NCBI GenBank assembly: GCA_027257055.1
Contig: JAPVLO010000133.1
Coordinates: 8,357,501 to 8,421,500 of the forward strand
Reading direction: 5' to 3'
Source: Cephalopachus bancanus
Lineage: Eukaryota > Chordata > Mammalia > Primates > Tarsiidae
DNA length: 64,000 nt
Shown here: piece by piece, positions 36,475 through 48,795 of the stretch
Layout of the letters: each line of letters opens with the position of its first letter
Position numbering within the stretch: the stretch's first letter is position 1
Made by a program: the position numbers and the translations under genes
Notes under the pieces: model-generated
What the model saw: only the letters and a program-made list of their open reading frames with translations
Told to the model about the DNA's origin: nothing
The model's database searches: none

Positions 36475-39400
36475 GTAAGTTTCTAATCATTAAGATGTTG
36501 TTTAATCTACTGTCTTTAAAAGCTGTCCTTAGAAACTAATACAAGAGAGTAAAGCAGTGTATTTTGAAAATAAGTATATTTGCAAGTGTGGATAAATGAC
36601 TTCATAGTAAAAGAAATGAGAAAGACTGCTGCTTTCATAGATATGCCGCTTGCAGTAACTCGAGCTGACTGTCGAATTCCGTAGGAAGAAACCTTCCAGC
36701 ACACTTGGGGAGACTGTGGAGTATTTCTGGAGGTAGAAGTTTCTGGAGCAGGCTAGACCTGAGTAAAATGGAGGCCAGATGACCAGGAACCCAGGCATGC
36801 AAAGTTGTGTAGGAAGTTACAGTAATGTGCAGCCATGCAAAACTCTGTCCTGTATCACTTAAGATGGTACACAAATTTATACTTATTAGTGGTAAAACCC
36901 TCCAAAGTTTAATCTTCATTTTATGTAAGACTTTTTGTTCATAACTAGCTTATATAGAGACCACGGGAAACAACATATACAATTAATGTTTTCTTCATGA
37001 AAATGAAACTAATTGGCACTGTGGTTGTAGTCCTCAGAACCTCAGAGCACAGGGCCTGATCTTGAGCCTCAGACACCAGTGCTCCCGCAAAGCCCAGCCT
37101 CGGGGAGATGGGGTGGTACCAGAGTTTGCCAGAAGCAGGCTGGCTTGACCCATCCTGCTCAACCTCCAAAGAGAGAAAATAAAAGTCCTTAGGAAAAAGG
37201 TCCTGAAATTAGGGACAGTCTTCCCTCCATATCTGCAAGGGACTCTTCCAGGACCCCTCAAACACCAAAATCCATGATGCTCAAACCCCTGAGATAAAAT
37301 GATGTGGAATCTGCAGGCAACCTACGCACACCCTCTCGTGTAATTCAGGCCGTCCCTAGGTCACCTACAATACCTAATACAGTGTAAATGCTGTGGAAAT
37401 AGTTGCTGTATTGTATGGCACAGCATACAGTAGTGAATGAAGACAAGAAAAATAAATCTGTACATGTTCAATACAGATGCAATTTTTTTCCAAATATTTT
37501 CAGTCCACAGTTGGTTGAATCCATGGAACCTGTGGATGGGAGGGACAAGTGTGCTAGTAAAGAGAACTCTGGGTTTCAAAATTATCCCAGAGCAGAAAAG
37601 AGTGGGCACGGCGGGGGTCCCCCCAGCTCTGGCAAAACTGTGGGCTTGCCCAGGGTCAGCCCTGTTCCGAAATGCGCTCGCTCAGGAACTGTGGGTGAGA
37701 CACTGGGACCAACAATGGGGATCAGGAAACAGGCTTATAGGAGGCTTCAGGTCCCAGCCACTTGCCTGTGAGGTGAAGGTTGTCACTAACATTTCTTTTT
37801 AAAAGTAAATGCCTCTCTTCCTCATGACGACCTGCTGACATAAACGCTGGACTTGGTGCCGGTCCGATGGGGGACAGAAGGAAAAGATCTCCCAAATCCT
37901 CTGTTCCAAAGACTTGCTAGCCCATGGGTTCCAAAAACATGGCTCCGTTGTTTCACCAGTCTAAAATCTTCATTTTCTCATCAACACATATTTACTGAGT
38001 ACTTATATGTTGGGCCCTGGTGATTCACCCACAAATGGCAGGCAAAAACGTCTGTTCACATGGAGGTTATATTCTGACCCAGGAGGACAAATACAATTAA
38101 ATAAAATATTTAGTATGCAAATGTTAAAGTGAAAAATTGAAGCAGGAAAGGGGACTGGAAAGTGCTGGAAAAAGGACTGACATTTAAGAAAGTCCGTCCT
38201 GAATTTGAGTAAAGAGCTGAAGGAGGTGAGAGTGTGAGCTATACAGGGATCTGGAAGGAGAGCATCCCCAGCGGAGGGAACAGCTCGGACACAGACCTGA
38301 TGCAGCAGCCCAGCTGGCATGTCCAGGGAATAGCAAAGTCACCTGGCCGCTGGAGTGAGCGAGTGAAGGTGATGAGGTTGAAAGGAGAGGGCGGTCTTGT
38401 TCTGTCGACCTTGTTCTGGGACTTGGGTTTTTACTGTGAGAGCGCTTTGATGTTCTGGAGGGATCTGAGCTGAATCACATGATCACATCTACCTCTGAAC
38501 AGGATTGGGTTGGCTGCTGTGTCGAACACAGAGGGAACAGTGTGGGGGAGGACAGAGCCAAAGTCAGGGGGGCCAGGTTACTACTAAGATAATCCTGGTG
38601 AGAGAGGATGGCTTGGACCAGGTGGCAGCAGCAGGGAAAGCGGGGGATGGTGAGAGGTATTTGCTAAGGCAGTGAGTGAAAGGTACATGGTCAAAGATGT
38701 CGCCAGGGTTTGTGCTTTGAACAATTGCCATGATCCATCACTGATAAACCGTGGGAGTAGCAGCTGGGGAGCTTTATATCAGGAGGTCAATTTTGGCCAT
38801 GCTTGTTTCATGAGGACCCTTAGCTCTCCAGATGGGCATGGAGAAGGCAGGTGCATGGACACCCTGGGGGAAGCCAGGACTGACGGCTGAATGTGGAAGT
38901 CACAGGCCTATGGATTGTGTTTAAGTGAGATGGACGCCATCCATAGGAAGAGAGGCTGGGCCCAGGAGGCACATCTGCATCCAGAGGCCAGGAGTAGCAG
39001 AGGAAGGTGGGGAGGACCAGCCAGTAGAAGAGGCTCAGGAGAGCAAGGTGTCCCACAAGCCTGCAGGGAGAGTGTCTCAGGAGAAAGACGTCTCCAGGGC
39101 ACTGCTGGATGGAGACTTCTCTAAGCCATGTCTGCAGCAATGCCAAGTGAGTTTTAGGAAGTGAGGGCCAAGCCTGTGTGGAGGGCGCTCTGCAAGGATG
39201 GGAGAAGAGAAACCAGAAACGGAACGGGAGACAGTTCTGCTGTGAAGAAAGGAGAAATATGGGTCATGAGCAGTTTCTAAAGTGTCTTGCTTCACATGAA
39301 AACAATTGCACATAACTTCCAGGAGACAAGGACAGGTTGAAGAAGCCAGCCAGAGAGTGGAGGCCTGCTGGGGCAGCTTTCTGGAGTAGTTGGGGGGCAG

Positions 39401-40360
39401 GTGCCATGGAGAGGTGAACCTCATGGAGAGGCGAGGGTGCAGACCACTCAGAGGACAGACTAAGGTAGAACATAGGATGCAGTGACAAGGCCAGGACGAG
39501 CCTGGGGTAGATGTGGTTGGGGTTGGGAAGCCCTCCTGGATTATTTCACTGTGCCAGTTTCCACAAGAAGCAAGGTCATCGTGGAGAGAGACATGAGGAG
39601 GAGAAGCTGGAGGTCTGATGAGAGGAGAGGCTGAAATGGTCATTTGGGAGAACAGGAGAGTGGATAAAGCAGGAGAATGCAGCAGGGTGCCTGGGGGCAT
39701 TGGGTGAGACCAGTCAAGGTTTGGGGCCAGCATCCAGCCATGCTTCATTCAAGGTGTGGGAGTAGGGTGAGTGTCCAGCTGACACAAAACAGGGGACTTC
39801 AAGATTGGGGTCCAGCCTGAGAGGACAAGTGATTCTTAGCTTTGTTCAGGAAAGAACTTTGCCAGCCACTAAGTAAAACGAAAGTTAAGTTTATTAAGAG
39901 AAAATGACAGACAGCAGGCTACTATGTAGGTAGAGCAGCCTGGGCTGCCCTTGGGGAAGAATAGCATCGCTGAGATGTTACTTTCATGATTACATCTCGA
40001 TTTTACGTTAAGCAAGGGGTGGAATATTCGTGGGCTTCTTGGGAAGCAGTGGGGACTTCTAAGAACTGGGTCCACCCAGCTTGAAGCTACAAATGGACAG
40101 CATTTGCACTGCCATGGCCTGGGAAGGCACGTCATCTAGTCTGCTAATGGACAATAGTGAGCTCATGACGAGAGCTGAGACCTGTCATGGGCAAGTGAGT
40201 TGCCATCTTGGTTTTAGGTGGCTCTGACAGGTTCTTTACCACATCCTATTTTTCTCTGTGGGGTTCAGAAAACCAAGCTCTTCATCTGTCTAGAGAAAAC
40301 TGCCGCAGCTACTGGTCTTGAAGAGTTAGCCATGTTTATCCTAAGAACAACTAGTCCTGC
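36475..40360 (+). other. SAMD9L: SAMD9L intron, middle part
   Basis: About 3.9 kb. The 37985-38520 and 38900-39750 segments look like old, decayed repeats with scattered frames and no motif. No exon or RNA gene can be supported. Confidence 0.4.
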
Positions 40361-40367
40361 CTAATTC

Positions 40368-41625
40368 CTAGTGATGTCCTCCTCTCCTTCTCACGATCCC
40401 TCCTCCTTCTCCTAGTGATGCCCCTCCTCCCCCTAGTGATCCCTCTTCTGCCTCTCAGCAAAGCCCTCCTCCTGGTATCCCTCCACCTCCTAGTGATCCC
40501 TCCTTTTCCTCCTAGTAATCCCCCCTCCTCCCAGCAATCCCTCCTCCTCCTCGTGATCCTCCTCCTCCTCCTGGTGTTCCCTCTTACTCCCAGTGATCCC
40601 TCCTCCACCTCCTAGTGTTCCCTCCTCCACACCTAGTGATCCCCCTCCTCCTCCAGTGATCCCTCTTTCTCCTCCCAGTGATCTCTTCTCCTCCTCTTTC
40701 TAGCAATGCCCTCCTCCTGCCCCCAGCGATGCCTCCTACCCAAGTGATCCCTCCTCCTCCTTCCAGTCATGGCCTCCTCTTCCGATTGATCCCTCCTCCT
40801 CCTCCCAGCGTTGCCTTCCTCCTCCTCCTAGTGATCCCTCCTCTTCCTCCCAGTGATGCCTCTTCCACCTCCTAGTGATCCCTCCTTTTCCTCCTCGTGA
40901 TCCCTTCTCCTCCTCCTAGTGATTCATCCTAGTCTCCCAGTGATCCTTCCTCCTCCTCCTCCCAGCAACGCCTCCTTCACCTCAAAGTGATCCTTCCTCC
41001 CCCCGTAGTGATCCTTTTCTCCTTCCGAGTGATGTCTTCCTTTTCCTAGTGATTCCTCTTTTCTGTCCAGTGATTCCTCTTCCCCCTCTGAGTTATTCTC
41101 TCCTCCTCCTCCTAGTGATCCCTCTTCCTCCTCATAATCCCTCCTCCTCCTAGTGATCCCTCCTCCTCCTACTCATGATCCCTCCTCCTCCTACTGGTGT
41201 TCTCGCCCTCCTAGTGATGCCTCCCCCCCAGTGATTCCTTCCTCCTCCTCTTAGTGACATCCTCCTCTTCCTTATGATCCTCCTCCTTGTGATCCCTCCT
41301 CCCACTCCTAGTGAGCCCCTCCTTCTCCTTCTAGTGATGTCCTCTTCCACCTAGTGATCCCTCCTGCTCCTCCTAGTGATCCCTCCTGTTCCTCCTAGTG
41401 ATCCTTCCTCCTCCTAGTGATCCCTCCTTCTCTTCCTTGTGATCTCTCCTCCTCCTCATAGTGATCCCTCCTCCTCTTTCCGGTGATCCCTCCCCCCATA
41501 GTGATCCCCTCCTCCTCCTTTTAATGATGTCCTCTTCTTCCTAGTGATCCATCCTCCCCCTCCTAGTGATCCTTCCCCCTCCTCCTAGTGATGCCTCCTT
41601 CTCCTCCTAAGGATGCCCGGTGCCC
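40368..41625 (+). repeat. Pyrimidine-rich minisatellite (CCTCCTCCTAGTGATCCCT-type)
   Basis: About 1.25 kb of imperfect tandem units of roughly 15-30 nt built from CTCCTCCT plus AGTGATCCC. The + strand is almost free of purine runs; the minus strand is GA-rich and gives spurious Arg/Gly-rich frames. It lies in the SAMD9L intron about 2 kb before the coding exon. Confidence 0.95.
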
Positions 41626-41639
41626 ATTCTGTGTCTTAC

Positions 41640-43160
41640 ACAAAGCACTTACCACCATTTGTTAGCATGAACTTTTCTTTTGATGTGACACCTGTATGAT
41701 TCACAAGTGAATTCTTTCTTTGCTACAAATGGACAGAGTTGCTCACCTGAAGTATTTCTACAGCGTTCTTGGTTCTGCTCACTTGCCCAGGACTGGTTGT
41801 GACCCACTGCTGAAACCAGCGTGACTAAGAGTTCAGACACTAAAATGACCAGGAAAACTTTTATCATGGCAAGAGGAGGCCACTATGCCCAGTAGCTGCC
41901 TACCCCTGATGGTAAGTCACCTGGTGAGAACAAGGTCTCACACCTCAGATGGCTCACACGAGTCCTCTCCCACCACGGGGCTGTGGCTGAAGCCCCAAGA
42001 GCCTGCACTCCTAGCTTAACTGCAAGGGACTTTTCAGGGGAATTCTCGCCAGAAACCCCAAACACAGATGGTTCCAATCTGCGGCTTGGCTCAACATAGA
42101 GAGTGGTTGTGCATTCATAAACAAACAAACAAAACTAGGTTTTTTAAATCTTTCATTTCAAAAATTACCAACTTTTAAAACTGCTTGTATTGTCTCTCTT
42201 AGAGTTTATTTTAATATTTTTGCTTTATTTGATCCTTAATGTTTTTCATCTATTTATCTTTAAAATATTCTAACTTTCTTGTATGTCCCCCTACTCAAAA
42301 CTGCTCATTGGTCTATCTTTTCAGTTCTGACTAAGTAGGTCTGGGGAGCCTGAGAACTTGCATTTCCAACCAGCTTCCGGGAGGGTGATGCTGCTGGCCT
42401 GGAGTCACACTTTGACAGCACTGCGCTAGGTATTGGCTGCACAACAGATTGACCCAGGCACATTTTAGAATGTACAAATGCCTGAAAAACCATGCACATT
42501 CCCTCAGCCAGTTCACACAGGGCTGGGTGTGGCGCTGGGTGATTCTGAGGCGTAGCCAAGGCTGAGCCCTTTGCTCTAGGGGTCCATTGCTGGCGGCGCT
42601 TGTGATACAGCAACGTTCTTAACTGTATGGTCTGCATTAGCCACGTATCAGTAATTTGGGTGAAAGTAGCTCCAACAAAGTGAAAAACTCATGCTGTTTT
42701 CCCTGTCTAGTTTTAGGCAGGCCGGCTGGAACTAGAGCTCACCTCTTTTGGAACCTTCTGAAAGCCACAAGAATTAGTCAACCAAATCAATTATCCTGGC
42801 ATTTTGCTACCAAGTCCCCCAAACTCTAGTCTTGTGGCCTGACAACTTGAGTTCCAAAAGACAATAGGTGGTGATTTAACCAATTACTCTGTTGCTATGC
42901 AACAAAGATAGCCAGCTGTGTACAGGGCTTTCTTCCCCAAACCACCTTCACTTCTTACCCAGTTTCATTATTTTAAAGTTGATTTACGATGATATTCTGA
43001 TATGGGAACCAGTTTCCATGTTACTTATGATTCTGGTTATAAAAACTCAACTTTCACCAACTTAAACCTAAGAGGGATAATTACAGTAAGAATAAAAAAA
43101 TGTGTCACCTAGTTAGCAGCTACTCTTTATTTCATAATCACAATTACAATCACCCAAGAA
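41640..43160 (+). other. SAMD9L: SAMD9L intron, distal part
   Basis: About 1.5 kb with no recognisable repeat. A 72-codon minus-strand frame (41649-41867) begins with a signal-peptide-like stretch but I do not regard it as a gene. Confidence 0.4.
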
Positions 43161-43163
43161 ATA

Positions 43164-43225
43164 GGGCAACCTCCTCAGGTCCTCTCCTACTATGGGAGTT
43201 TTTCTGTCCTCTTGATAAATCCTGC
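43164..43225 (+). mobile_element. Short A-tailed retroposon, copy C
   Basis: Body 'gggcaacctcctcaggtcct' ... 'gataaatcctgc', homologous to copies at 29661 and 36342. Its A-rich tail has become the GGAA microsatellite that follows, so the flanking duplication is no longer clear. Confidence 0.6.
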
Positions 43226-43335
43226 AAAGGAAGGAAGGAAGGAAAGAAGGAAGGAAAGGAAGGAAGGAAGGAAGGAAGGAAGGAAAGGAAGGAAGGAAGG
43301 AAGGAAGGAAGGAAGGAAGGAAGGAAGGAAGGAAG
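43226..43335 (+). repeat. (GGAA)n microsatellite
   Basis: About 27 GGAA units with few interruptions, 170 nt upstream of the SAMD9L coding-exon acceptor. GGAA is the ETS core motif. It is length-polymorphic by nature. Confidence 0.97.
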
Positions 43336-43506
43336 ACTTTGTTTGGGGCTGTAAAATACTTAAAATAAGTATCAAGCAGTTTTGAGAGTCAGCCTTGGAC
43401 CACACTTTATATATATATCTTTTGTATGAGATTATATGCATAATTGACTATGTGATTTCAGTGATGAATGATAATGCTGAAATTCTTATTGTATTACCTT
43501 TCCAAG

Positions 43507-43527
43507 GAAGAAAGCTGAAGCTTGGAT
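43507..43527 (+). other. SAMD9L: SAMD9L coding-exon acceptor and 5' UTR tail
   Basis: A pyrimidine-rich run and 'cctttccaag' end at 43506; the exon then reads gaagaaagctgaagcttggat to the ATG at 43528. The start context has a purine (G) at -3. Confidence 0.6.
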
Positions 43528-46500
43528 ATGAGTGAACAAGTAACTCTGCCTGAAATGACCAAAGACTGGACCAAGGAGCATGTGAAAAAATGGGTAATCG
43601 AAGACCTTAAGATTGATGAGAAATATGGACAGATTCTGCTCAAGGAAGAAGTGACAGGATTTGTCCTGCAGGAATTAACTGAGAAGGACCTTATAGAAAT
43701 GGGGTTACCACGGGGTCCAGCACTTTTGATAAAACGTATGTATAACAAATTAAATAATAATTTCCCTGAAAGTGACAGTCAGGATTCTGGACAATTAGAT
43801 CATAAAAAACTCTCCCAAAAGAAACACCCCAAAAAGCCAAAACAGACACAAAAGGAAGAGGAAAATTCAGTGTCATCCAATATTGATGATGATCTCAGAG
43901 AGATCAGAGATGCCAAAGAACAAGAGCCAACTCTTATGAAAGAAAATGCAATAACTGAAACAGTGAACCCTGAAGACAAGAAAAAGAACAAGCCAAACAC
44001 GGGACAGCCAACTTGTATGCCATATCCTTTTGATGAGTTCCACAACAGCCATCGTTACATAGAACATTGTATTCTGCAGCCTGAAACAGGGCCACTCAAT
44101 CTCATTGACCCAATACATGAGTTCAAAGCACTCACAAATACAGACACAGCCACCGAAAAGGACATTATGATGAAATTCAGCAATGAGGTCTTCCGATTTG
44201 CATCAGCATGCATGAATTCACGCACCAATGGTACCATCCATTTTGGGGTCAAGGACAAACCACACGGAGAGATTGTTGGTGTGAAAGTCACCAGTAAGGA
44301 TGCCTTCATCGACCACTTCAATCACATGATCAAAAAGTATTTTGAAGAATCTGAGATCAACGAAGCCAAGAAGTGTATCCGGGAACCAAGGTTTGTGGAA
44401 GTCCTACTGCAGAACAGCACACCATCTGACAGATTTGTCATTGAAGTAGATATTGTCCCCAAACACTCTGTGTGTAAAGATAAGTATTTCTACATTCAGA
44501 TGCAAAGCTGCACAAATAAAGTATGGAAACAAAACCAAGATAATTCACTGTTTGTAAGAGAAGGGGCTAGCTCTAAGGATATCTTGGCCAATGTCAAGCG
44601 ACGGGATGTGGATTTTAAAGCATTTTTACTAAGTTTGAAGTCATTGGTAGCATCTAGAAAAGAGGCTGAGGAAGAACATGGGATGAAGGCAACGAGGAAG
44701 GAGAGCGAAGGCCTAAAGCTGGTTAAACTTCTCATCGGAAACCGAGACTCCCTGGATAATTCATACTATGACTGGTACATTCTTGTCACAAATAAATGCC
44801 ATTCAAACCAAATCAAACAGTTAGATTTCCTAAAGGAAATTAAATGGTTTGCGGTGTTGGAGTTTGATCCTGAATCAGGGGTCAATGGAGTGGTCAAAGT
44901 TTACAGAGAGAGCCGAGTGGCAAACCTTCACTTTCCAAGTCAGTATGTAGAGAAGACAGCCAACCTGAGCGAGAAGATCTCTGCTCTGAATCTCTATGAG
45001 CAGCCCAGCTGGGTGTTCTGCAATGGCAGGTCAGACTTGAAAAACGACACATATAGACCCCTGGACCCACACTTATGGCAGAGAGAAAGAGCTTCTGAAG
45101 TCAGGAAGCTGATCTCATTCCTCACAGATGAAAACATAATGACAAGAGGGAAATTTCTGGTTGTGTTTCTATTACTCTCTTCAGTGGAAAGCCCAGGAGA
45201 TCCACTCATTGAAACTTTCTGGGCTTTCTATCAAGCTCTCAACGGGATGGAAAATATGTTGTGCATCTGTGTAAGTTCACAGATTCATCAGCGCTGGAAA
45301 GATCTGCTACAAACAAGACTGAAGATGGAAGATGAATTAGCAAACCACAGCATTTCCACTTTAAATATAGAACAGGTGAACAGCACCATCCTTAAGTTAA
45401 AATCGGTAACTCAGTCATCAAGAAGGTTTTTGCCCTCCCGGGGATCTTCTTCAGTTATTCTAGAGAAAAAGAAAGAGGACATCTTGACTGCATTAGAAAT
45501 TCTCTGTGAAAACGAGTGTAGAGACACAGACATAGAGAAAGATAGATCCAAGTTCTTGGAATTTAAGAAGTCAAAAGAAGAGCACTTCTATCGAGGCGGC
45601 AAAGTCTCCTGGTGGAACTTCTATTTTTCCTCTGAGAACTATTCTTCAGCTTTTGTGAAAAGGGACAGCTATGAAAAGCTCAGAGAGTTAATACACTGCT
45701 GGGCAGAGTCTCCCAAACCGATATTTGCAAAAATTATCAATCTTTATCACCATCCGGGCTGTGGGGGTACCACGCTGGCTATGCATGTTCTCTGGGACCT
45801 AAAGAGGAATTTCAGATGTGCCGTGTTAAAAAACAAAGCAACCGATTTTGCAGAAATTGGAGAACAAGTGACCAGACTTATCACCTACAAGGCAAACAGC
45901 CCTCAGGATTACATTCCTGTGCTTCTGCTTGTGGATGATTTTGAAGAACAAGAAAACATCTACGTCCTGCAAAATGCGATTCACTCCATTTTAACAGATA
46001 AGGACTTGAGATATGAAAAGACACTGGTAATCATCTTAAACTGCATGAGGTCCCGGAATCCGGATGAAAGTGCAAAATTAGCAGACAGTATTGCACTGAA
46101 ATATCAACTTTCTGCCAAGGAACAAAGAGCCTTTGAGGCCAAACTGGAGGAGATTGAAAAGCAGCACAAGAACTGCGAAAACTTTTATTCCTTCATGATC
46201 ATGAAGAGCAATTTTGATGAAACATATATAGAAAACGTAGTCAGGAACATCCTCAAGGGACAGGATGCTGGCAGCAAGGAAGCTCAGCTCATCTCCTTCC
46301 TGGCTTTGCTCAACTCCTACGTGACTGACTCTACAATTTCCATGTCGCAGTGTGAACACTTTTTGGGCATCGTCTGCACTAGTACAGCCTGGGAACTGGA
46401 AAGCCTGGAAGACAAGATGGGAACCTATTCTACACTTCTGATAAACACGGAAGTTGCGGAGTGTGGGAGGTACACTGGTGTGCGCATCATCCACCCCCTG

Positions 46501-48285
46501 ATCGCCATGTGCTGCCTGAAAGAACTGGAGACGAGCTACCACCTGGACAAATGTCAGATCGCACTGAGGATACTGGAGGAGAATTTGTTCTATGATTATG
46601 GAATAGGAAAAGACAAATTTCAACATGACGTTCAAACTCTTCTGCTTACAAGACAGCGCAAGGAGCACGGAGATGAGATGGACACCTTGTTTTCCCCATT
46701 GATGGAAGCTTTACCAAATAAAGACATTGAAAAGGTCTTGACCGCAGGAAGTACGCGATTCCCACAAAATGCATTCATCTGCCAAGCCTTAGCAAGACAT
46801 TTCTACATTAAAGAGAAGGATTTTAACACTGCACTGGACTGGGCACACCAGGCCAAAAAGAGAGCCCCCCAAAATTCGTATATCTCAGACACACTCGGGC
46901 AAGTCTACAAAAGTGAAATCAAATGGTGGCTGGATGAAAACAGAAACTGCAGGAGCATCACTGTGAACGATCTAACACATTTCCTAGAGGTTGCGGAAAA
47001 GGCCTCCAGAGCGTTCAAGGAATCCCAAAAGCAAACGGACAGTAAAGACTATGAGACCGAGGCCTGGTCACCACAGAAGTCCCAGAGGAGATATGACATG
47101 TACAACACATCTTGCTTCTTGGGTGAGATAGAAGTCACTTTTTACGCTATCCAGATTCTGCAGCTCACTCCCTTCTTCCACAAAGAAAATGAATCATCCA
47201 AAAAACTGATGGTACAGTTTTTGTCAGGAAAGGGCACCATTCATCCCGATCCAAAAAATGAGTATTACTTGGCTCTCAGCAAGTTCACATCCCATCTAAA
47301 AAATTTACAGTCAGATTTGAAAAGGTGCTTTGACTTTTTTGTGGATTATTTGGTTCTCCTGAAAACGAGGAATGCCCAAAAAGAAATTGTGGAAGTCACG
47401 TTAAGCAAGAAAGTCAGTCGTTATTTCAGGAAGTATACAGAACTTTTCTGCCATCTGGATCTGGGTCTATTACAAAGTAAAGGGAGTCAACTACTCCAGG
47501 AGGAGAACTGCAGGAAAAAGCTAGAAGCTCTGAGAGCAGATAGGTTTTCTGGACTCCTAGAATATCTTAACCCAAACCACATAGACGCTGCAACCACCAT
47601 GGAAAGTATAGTGAATGAATACAGCTTCCTCCTGCGGCAAAACCCAAAAAAACGCCTGACCAAGGAGAAGCAAAACTTCATCTTGGCCAACATTATTCTC
47701 AGTTGTCTAAAGCCCAACTCCAAGTCCATTCAACCACTCAACATGTTAAAAAAACAGCTCCGAGAAGTCCTGCAGCTCATAGAACCAAGTCATCAATACT
47801 CAGACCCTTATTTCTTGGCCTGCCTCCTGTTCTGGCCAGAAAATCAAGAGCTGGATCAAGACTCCAAACTAATGGAAAGGTATGTCTCCTCCTTGAATCG
47901 GTCCTTCCGGGGACAGTACAAGCGTATGTGCCGGTCCAAGCAGGCGAGCACACTTTTCTACCTGAGCACGAGGAAGGGTCTCCATGGGATTGTTCACAAG
48001 GCTGAGATAGAGCGGCATTTCAGTAAAGTCCAAAACACAAACTCCCTCTGGCAGAGTGGGGATGTATGGAAAAAAAAGGAAGTCAAGGACCTCCTGCGTC
48101 GTCTTGTTGGCCAGGCGGAAGGAAAAATCATCTCCGTAGAATACGGAACAGAGGAGAAGATAAAAATACCAGTGATATCTGTTTACTCAGGCCCACTCAG
48201 GAGTGGTAGGAACATAGAGAGGGTGTCTTTCTACCTGGGATTTTCCATCGAAGGCCCTCTGGCATATGATATAGAAGTGCTTTAA
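43528..48285 (+). CDS. SAMD9L: SAMD9L, sterile alpha motif domain-containing 9-like
   Basis: Role (known family): an interferon-induced cytoplasmic protein that restricts viruses, notably poxviruses, represses translation and limits growth of blood progenitors. Gain-of-function variants in people cause ataxia-pancytopenia and marrow failure. Seen: an uninterrupted 1585-codon exon (human about 1584). SAM domain about residues 14-75; AlbA_2/Schlafen-like region about 160-385 with TNGTIHFGV at 233-241; SIR2-like region about 430-640; STAND-type P-loop NTPase from about 700, with HPGCGGTT (742-749, no Walker lysine) and LLLVDD (799-804); helical, TPR-like repeats about 1090-1400; C-terminal OB-like end [17 protein letters not shown]. 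Residues at human disease positions are kept: H880, I891, R986, C1196. SAMD9L rather than SAMD9, from the whole sequence and the EVL end. The frame extends in-frame to a TTG at 43522, but the ATG at 43528 is the vertebrate start. Intact, no breaks. Confidence 0.97.
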   Translation: MSEQVTLPEMTKDWTKEHVKKWVIEDLKIDEKYGQILLKEEVTGFVLQELTEKDLIEMGLPRGPALLIKRMYNKLNNNFPESDSQDSGQLDHKKLSQKKHPKKPKQTQKEEENSVSSNIDDDLREIRDAKEQEPTLMKENAITETVNPEDKKKNKPNTGQPTCMPYPFDEFHNSHRYIEHCILQPETGPLNLIDPIHEFKALTNTDTATEKDIMMKFSNEVFRFASACMNSRTNGTIHFGVKDKPHGEIVGVKVTSKDAFIDHFNHMIKKYFEESEINEAKKCIREPRFVEVLLQNSTPSDRFVIEVDIVPKHSVCKDKYFYIQMQSCTNKVWKQNQDNSLFVREGASSKDILANVKRRDVDFKAFLLSLKSLVASRKEAEEEHGMKATRKESEGLKLVKLLIGNRDSLDNSYYDWYILVTNKCHSNQIKQLDFLKEIKWFAVLEFDPESGVNGVVKVYRESRVANLHFPSQYVEKTANLSEKISALNLYEQPSWVFCNGRSDLKNDTYRPLDPHLWQRERASEVRKLISFLTDENIMTRGKFLVVFLLLSSVESPGDPLIETFWAFYQALNGMENMLCICVSSQIHQRWKDLLQTRLKMEDELANHSISTLNIEQVNSTILKLKSVTQSSRRFLPSRGSSSVILEKKKEDILTALEILCENECRDTDIEKDRSKFLEFKKSKEEHFYRGGKVSWWNFYFSSENYSSAFVKRDSYEKLRELIHCWAESPKPIFAKIINLYHHPGCGGTTLAMHVLWDLKRNFRCAVLKNKATDFAEIGEQVTRLITYKANSPQDYIPVLLLVDDFEEQENIYVLQNAIHSILTDKDLRYEKTLVIILNCMRSRNPDESAKLADSIALKYQLSAKEQRAFEAKLEEIEKQHKNCENFYSFMIMKSNFDETYIENVVRNILKGQDAGSKEAQLISFLALLNSYVTDSTISMSQCEHFLGIVCTSTAWELESLEDKMGTYSTLLINTEVAECGRYTGVRIIHPLIAMCCLKELETSYHLDKCQIALRILEENLFYDYGIGKDKFQHDVQTLLLTRQRKEHGDEMDTLFSPLMEALPNKDIEKVLTAGSTRFPQNAFICQALARHFYIKEKDFNTALDWAHQAKKRAPQNSYISDTLGQVYKSEIKWWLDENRNCRSITVNDLTHFLEVAEKASRAFKESQKQTDSKDYETEAWSPQKSQRRYDMYNTSCFLGEIEVTFYAIQILQLTPFFHKENESSKKLMVQFLSGKGTIHPDPKNEYYLALSKFTSHLKNLQSDLKRCFDFFVDYLVLLKTRNAQKEIVEVTLSKKVSRYFRKYTELFCHLDLGLLQSKGSQLLQEENCRKKLEALRADRFSGLLEYLNPNHIDAATTMESIVNEYSFLLRQNPKKRLTKEKQNFILANIILSCLKPNSKSIQPLNMLKKQLREVLQLIEPSHQYSDPYFLACLLFWPENQELDQDSKLMERYVSSLNRSFRGQYKRMCRSKQASTLFYLSTRKGLHGIVHKAEIERHFSKVQNTNSLWQSGDVWKKKEVKDLLRRLVGQAEGKIISVEYGTEEKIKIPVISVYSGPLRSGRNIERVSFYLGFSIEGPLAYDIEVL

Positions 48286-48574
48286 GGAGATGCATTACCC
48301 GTGGTTCAAATATGTAGGCTTGTGTCTCTCCATGATTTTATGATTTTATTCCCTATCTCCAACCCCATGGTCTTTCGATGACATTGTTGGCCTCTAATCT
48401 TGGCCAACGATGCCTCTCTGAATAAATTGTGAGCCTTTTTAGGACACGAAACATGTGACACACAGAGCTTGGCACACAGTACAAACAATCATTGAATGTT
48501 TTAAATACATGTATTTAATTAAGAAGTTTCCATTGGTATTCACTGGTCACCCCATAGCTGGCAGGTCAATAAAA
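48286..48574 (+). terminator. SAMD9L: SAMD9L 3' UTR and candidate poly(A) signals
   Basis: AATAAA occurs at 48421-48426 and 48569-48574. Either would give a 3' UTR of a few hundred bases or less. Which one is used is not determinable here. Confidence 0.55.
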
Positions 48575-48795
48575 TCTGTTTTAAATTCAATCCTCTTTAT
48601 GAATTTTCTGAATTATTTTTTCACTGAAAAAGCAGAGATTTAAATATGATAAATGTGAATGAGAAAGCACCTCCTTAGCTTATTCAACTCAAAGCCACAG
48701 ATCCACACCAGAGTTCCACTCGCCTCACCTTGGCATAGGTAACATCTTATGTGAAAGGTAAATAGTCTGTTCATCATCCTCCATGTAGCCCTCAA

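Noticed and set aside
40351..40608. Arg/Gly-rich minus-strand frames that look like RNA-binding tails
   Set aside because: They are translations of the pyrimidine-rich minisatellite, not genes.
41649..41867. A 72-codon minus-strand frame with a signal-peptide-like N-terminus and several cysteines
   Set aside because: I recognise no family, promoter or splice context for it; short frames like this are frequent by chance. Conservation in other primates would change my mind.
43522..43527. Start of SAMD9L at the in-frame TTG
   Set aside because: Vertebrate translation starts at ATG here; the ATG at 43528 has a purine at -3 and aligns with the human start.
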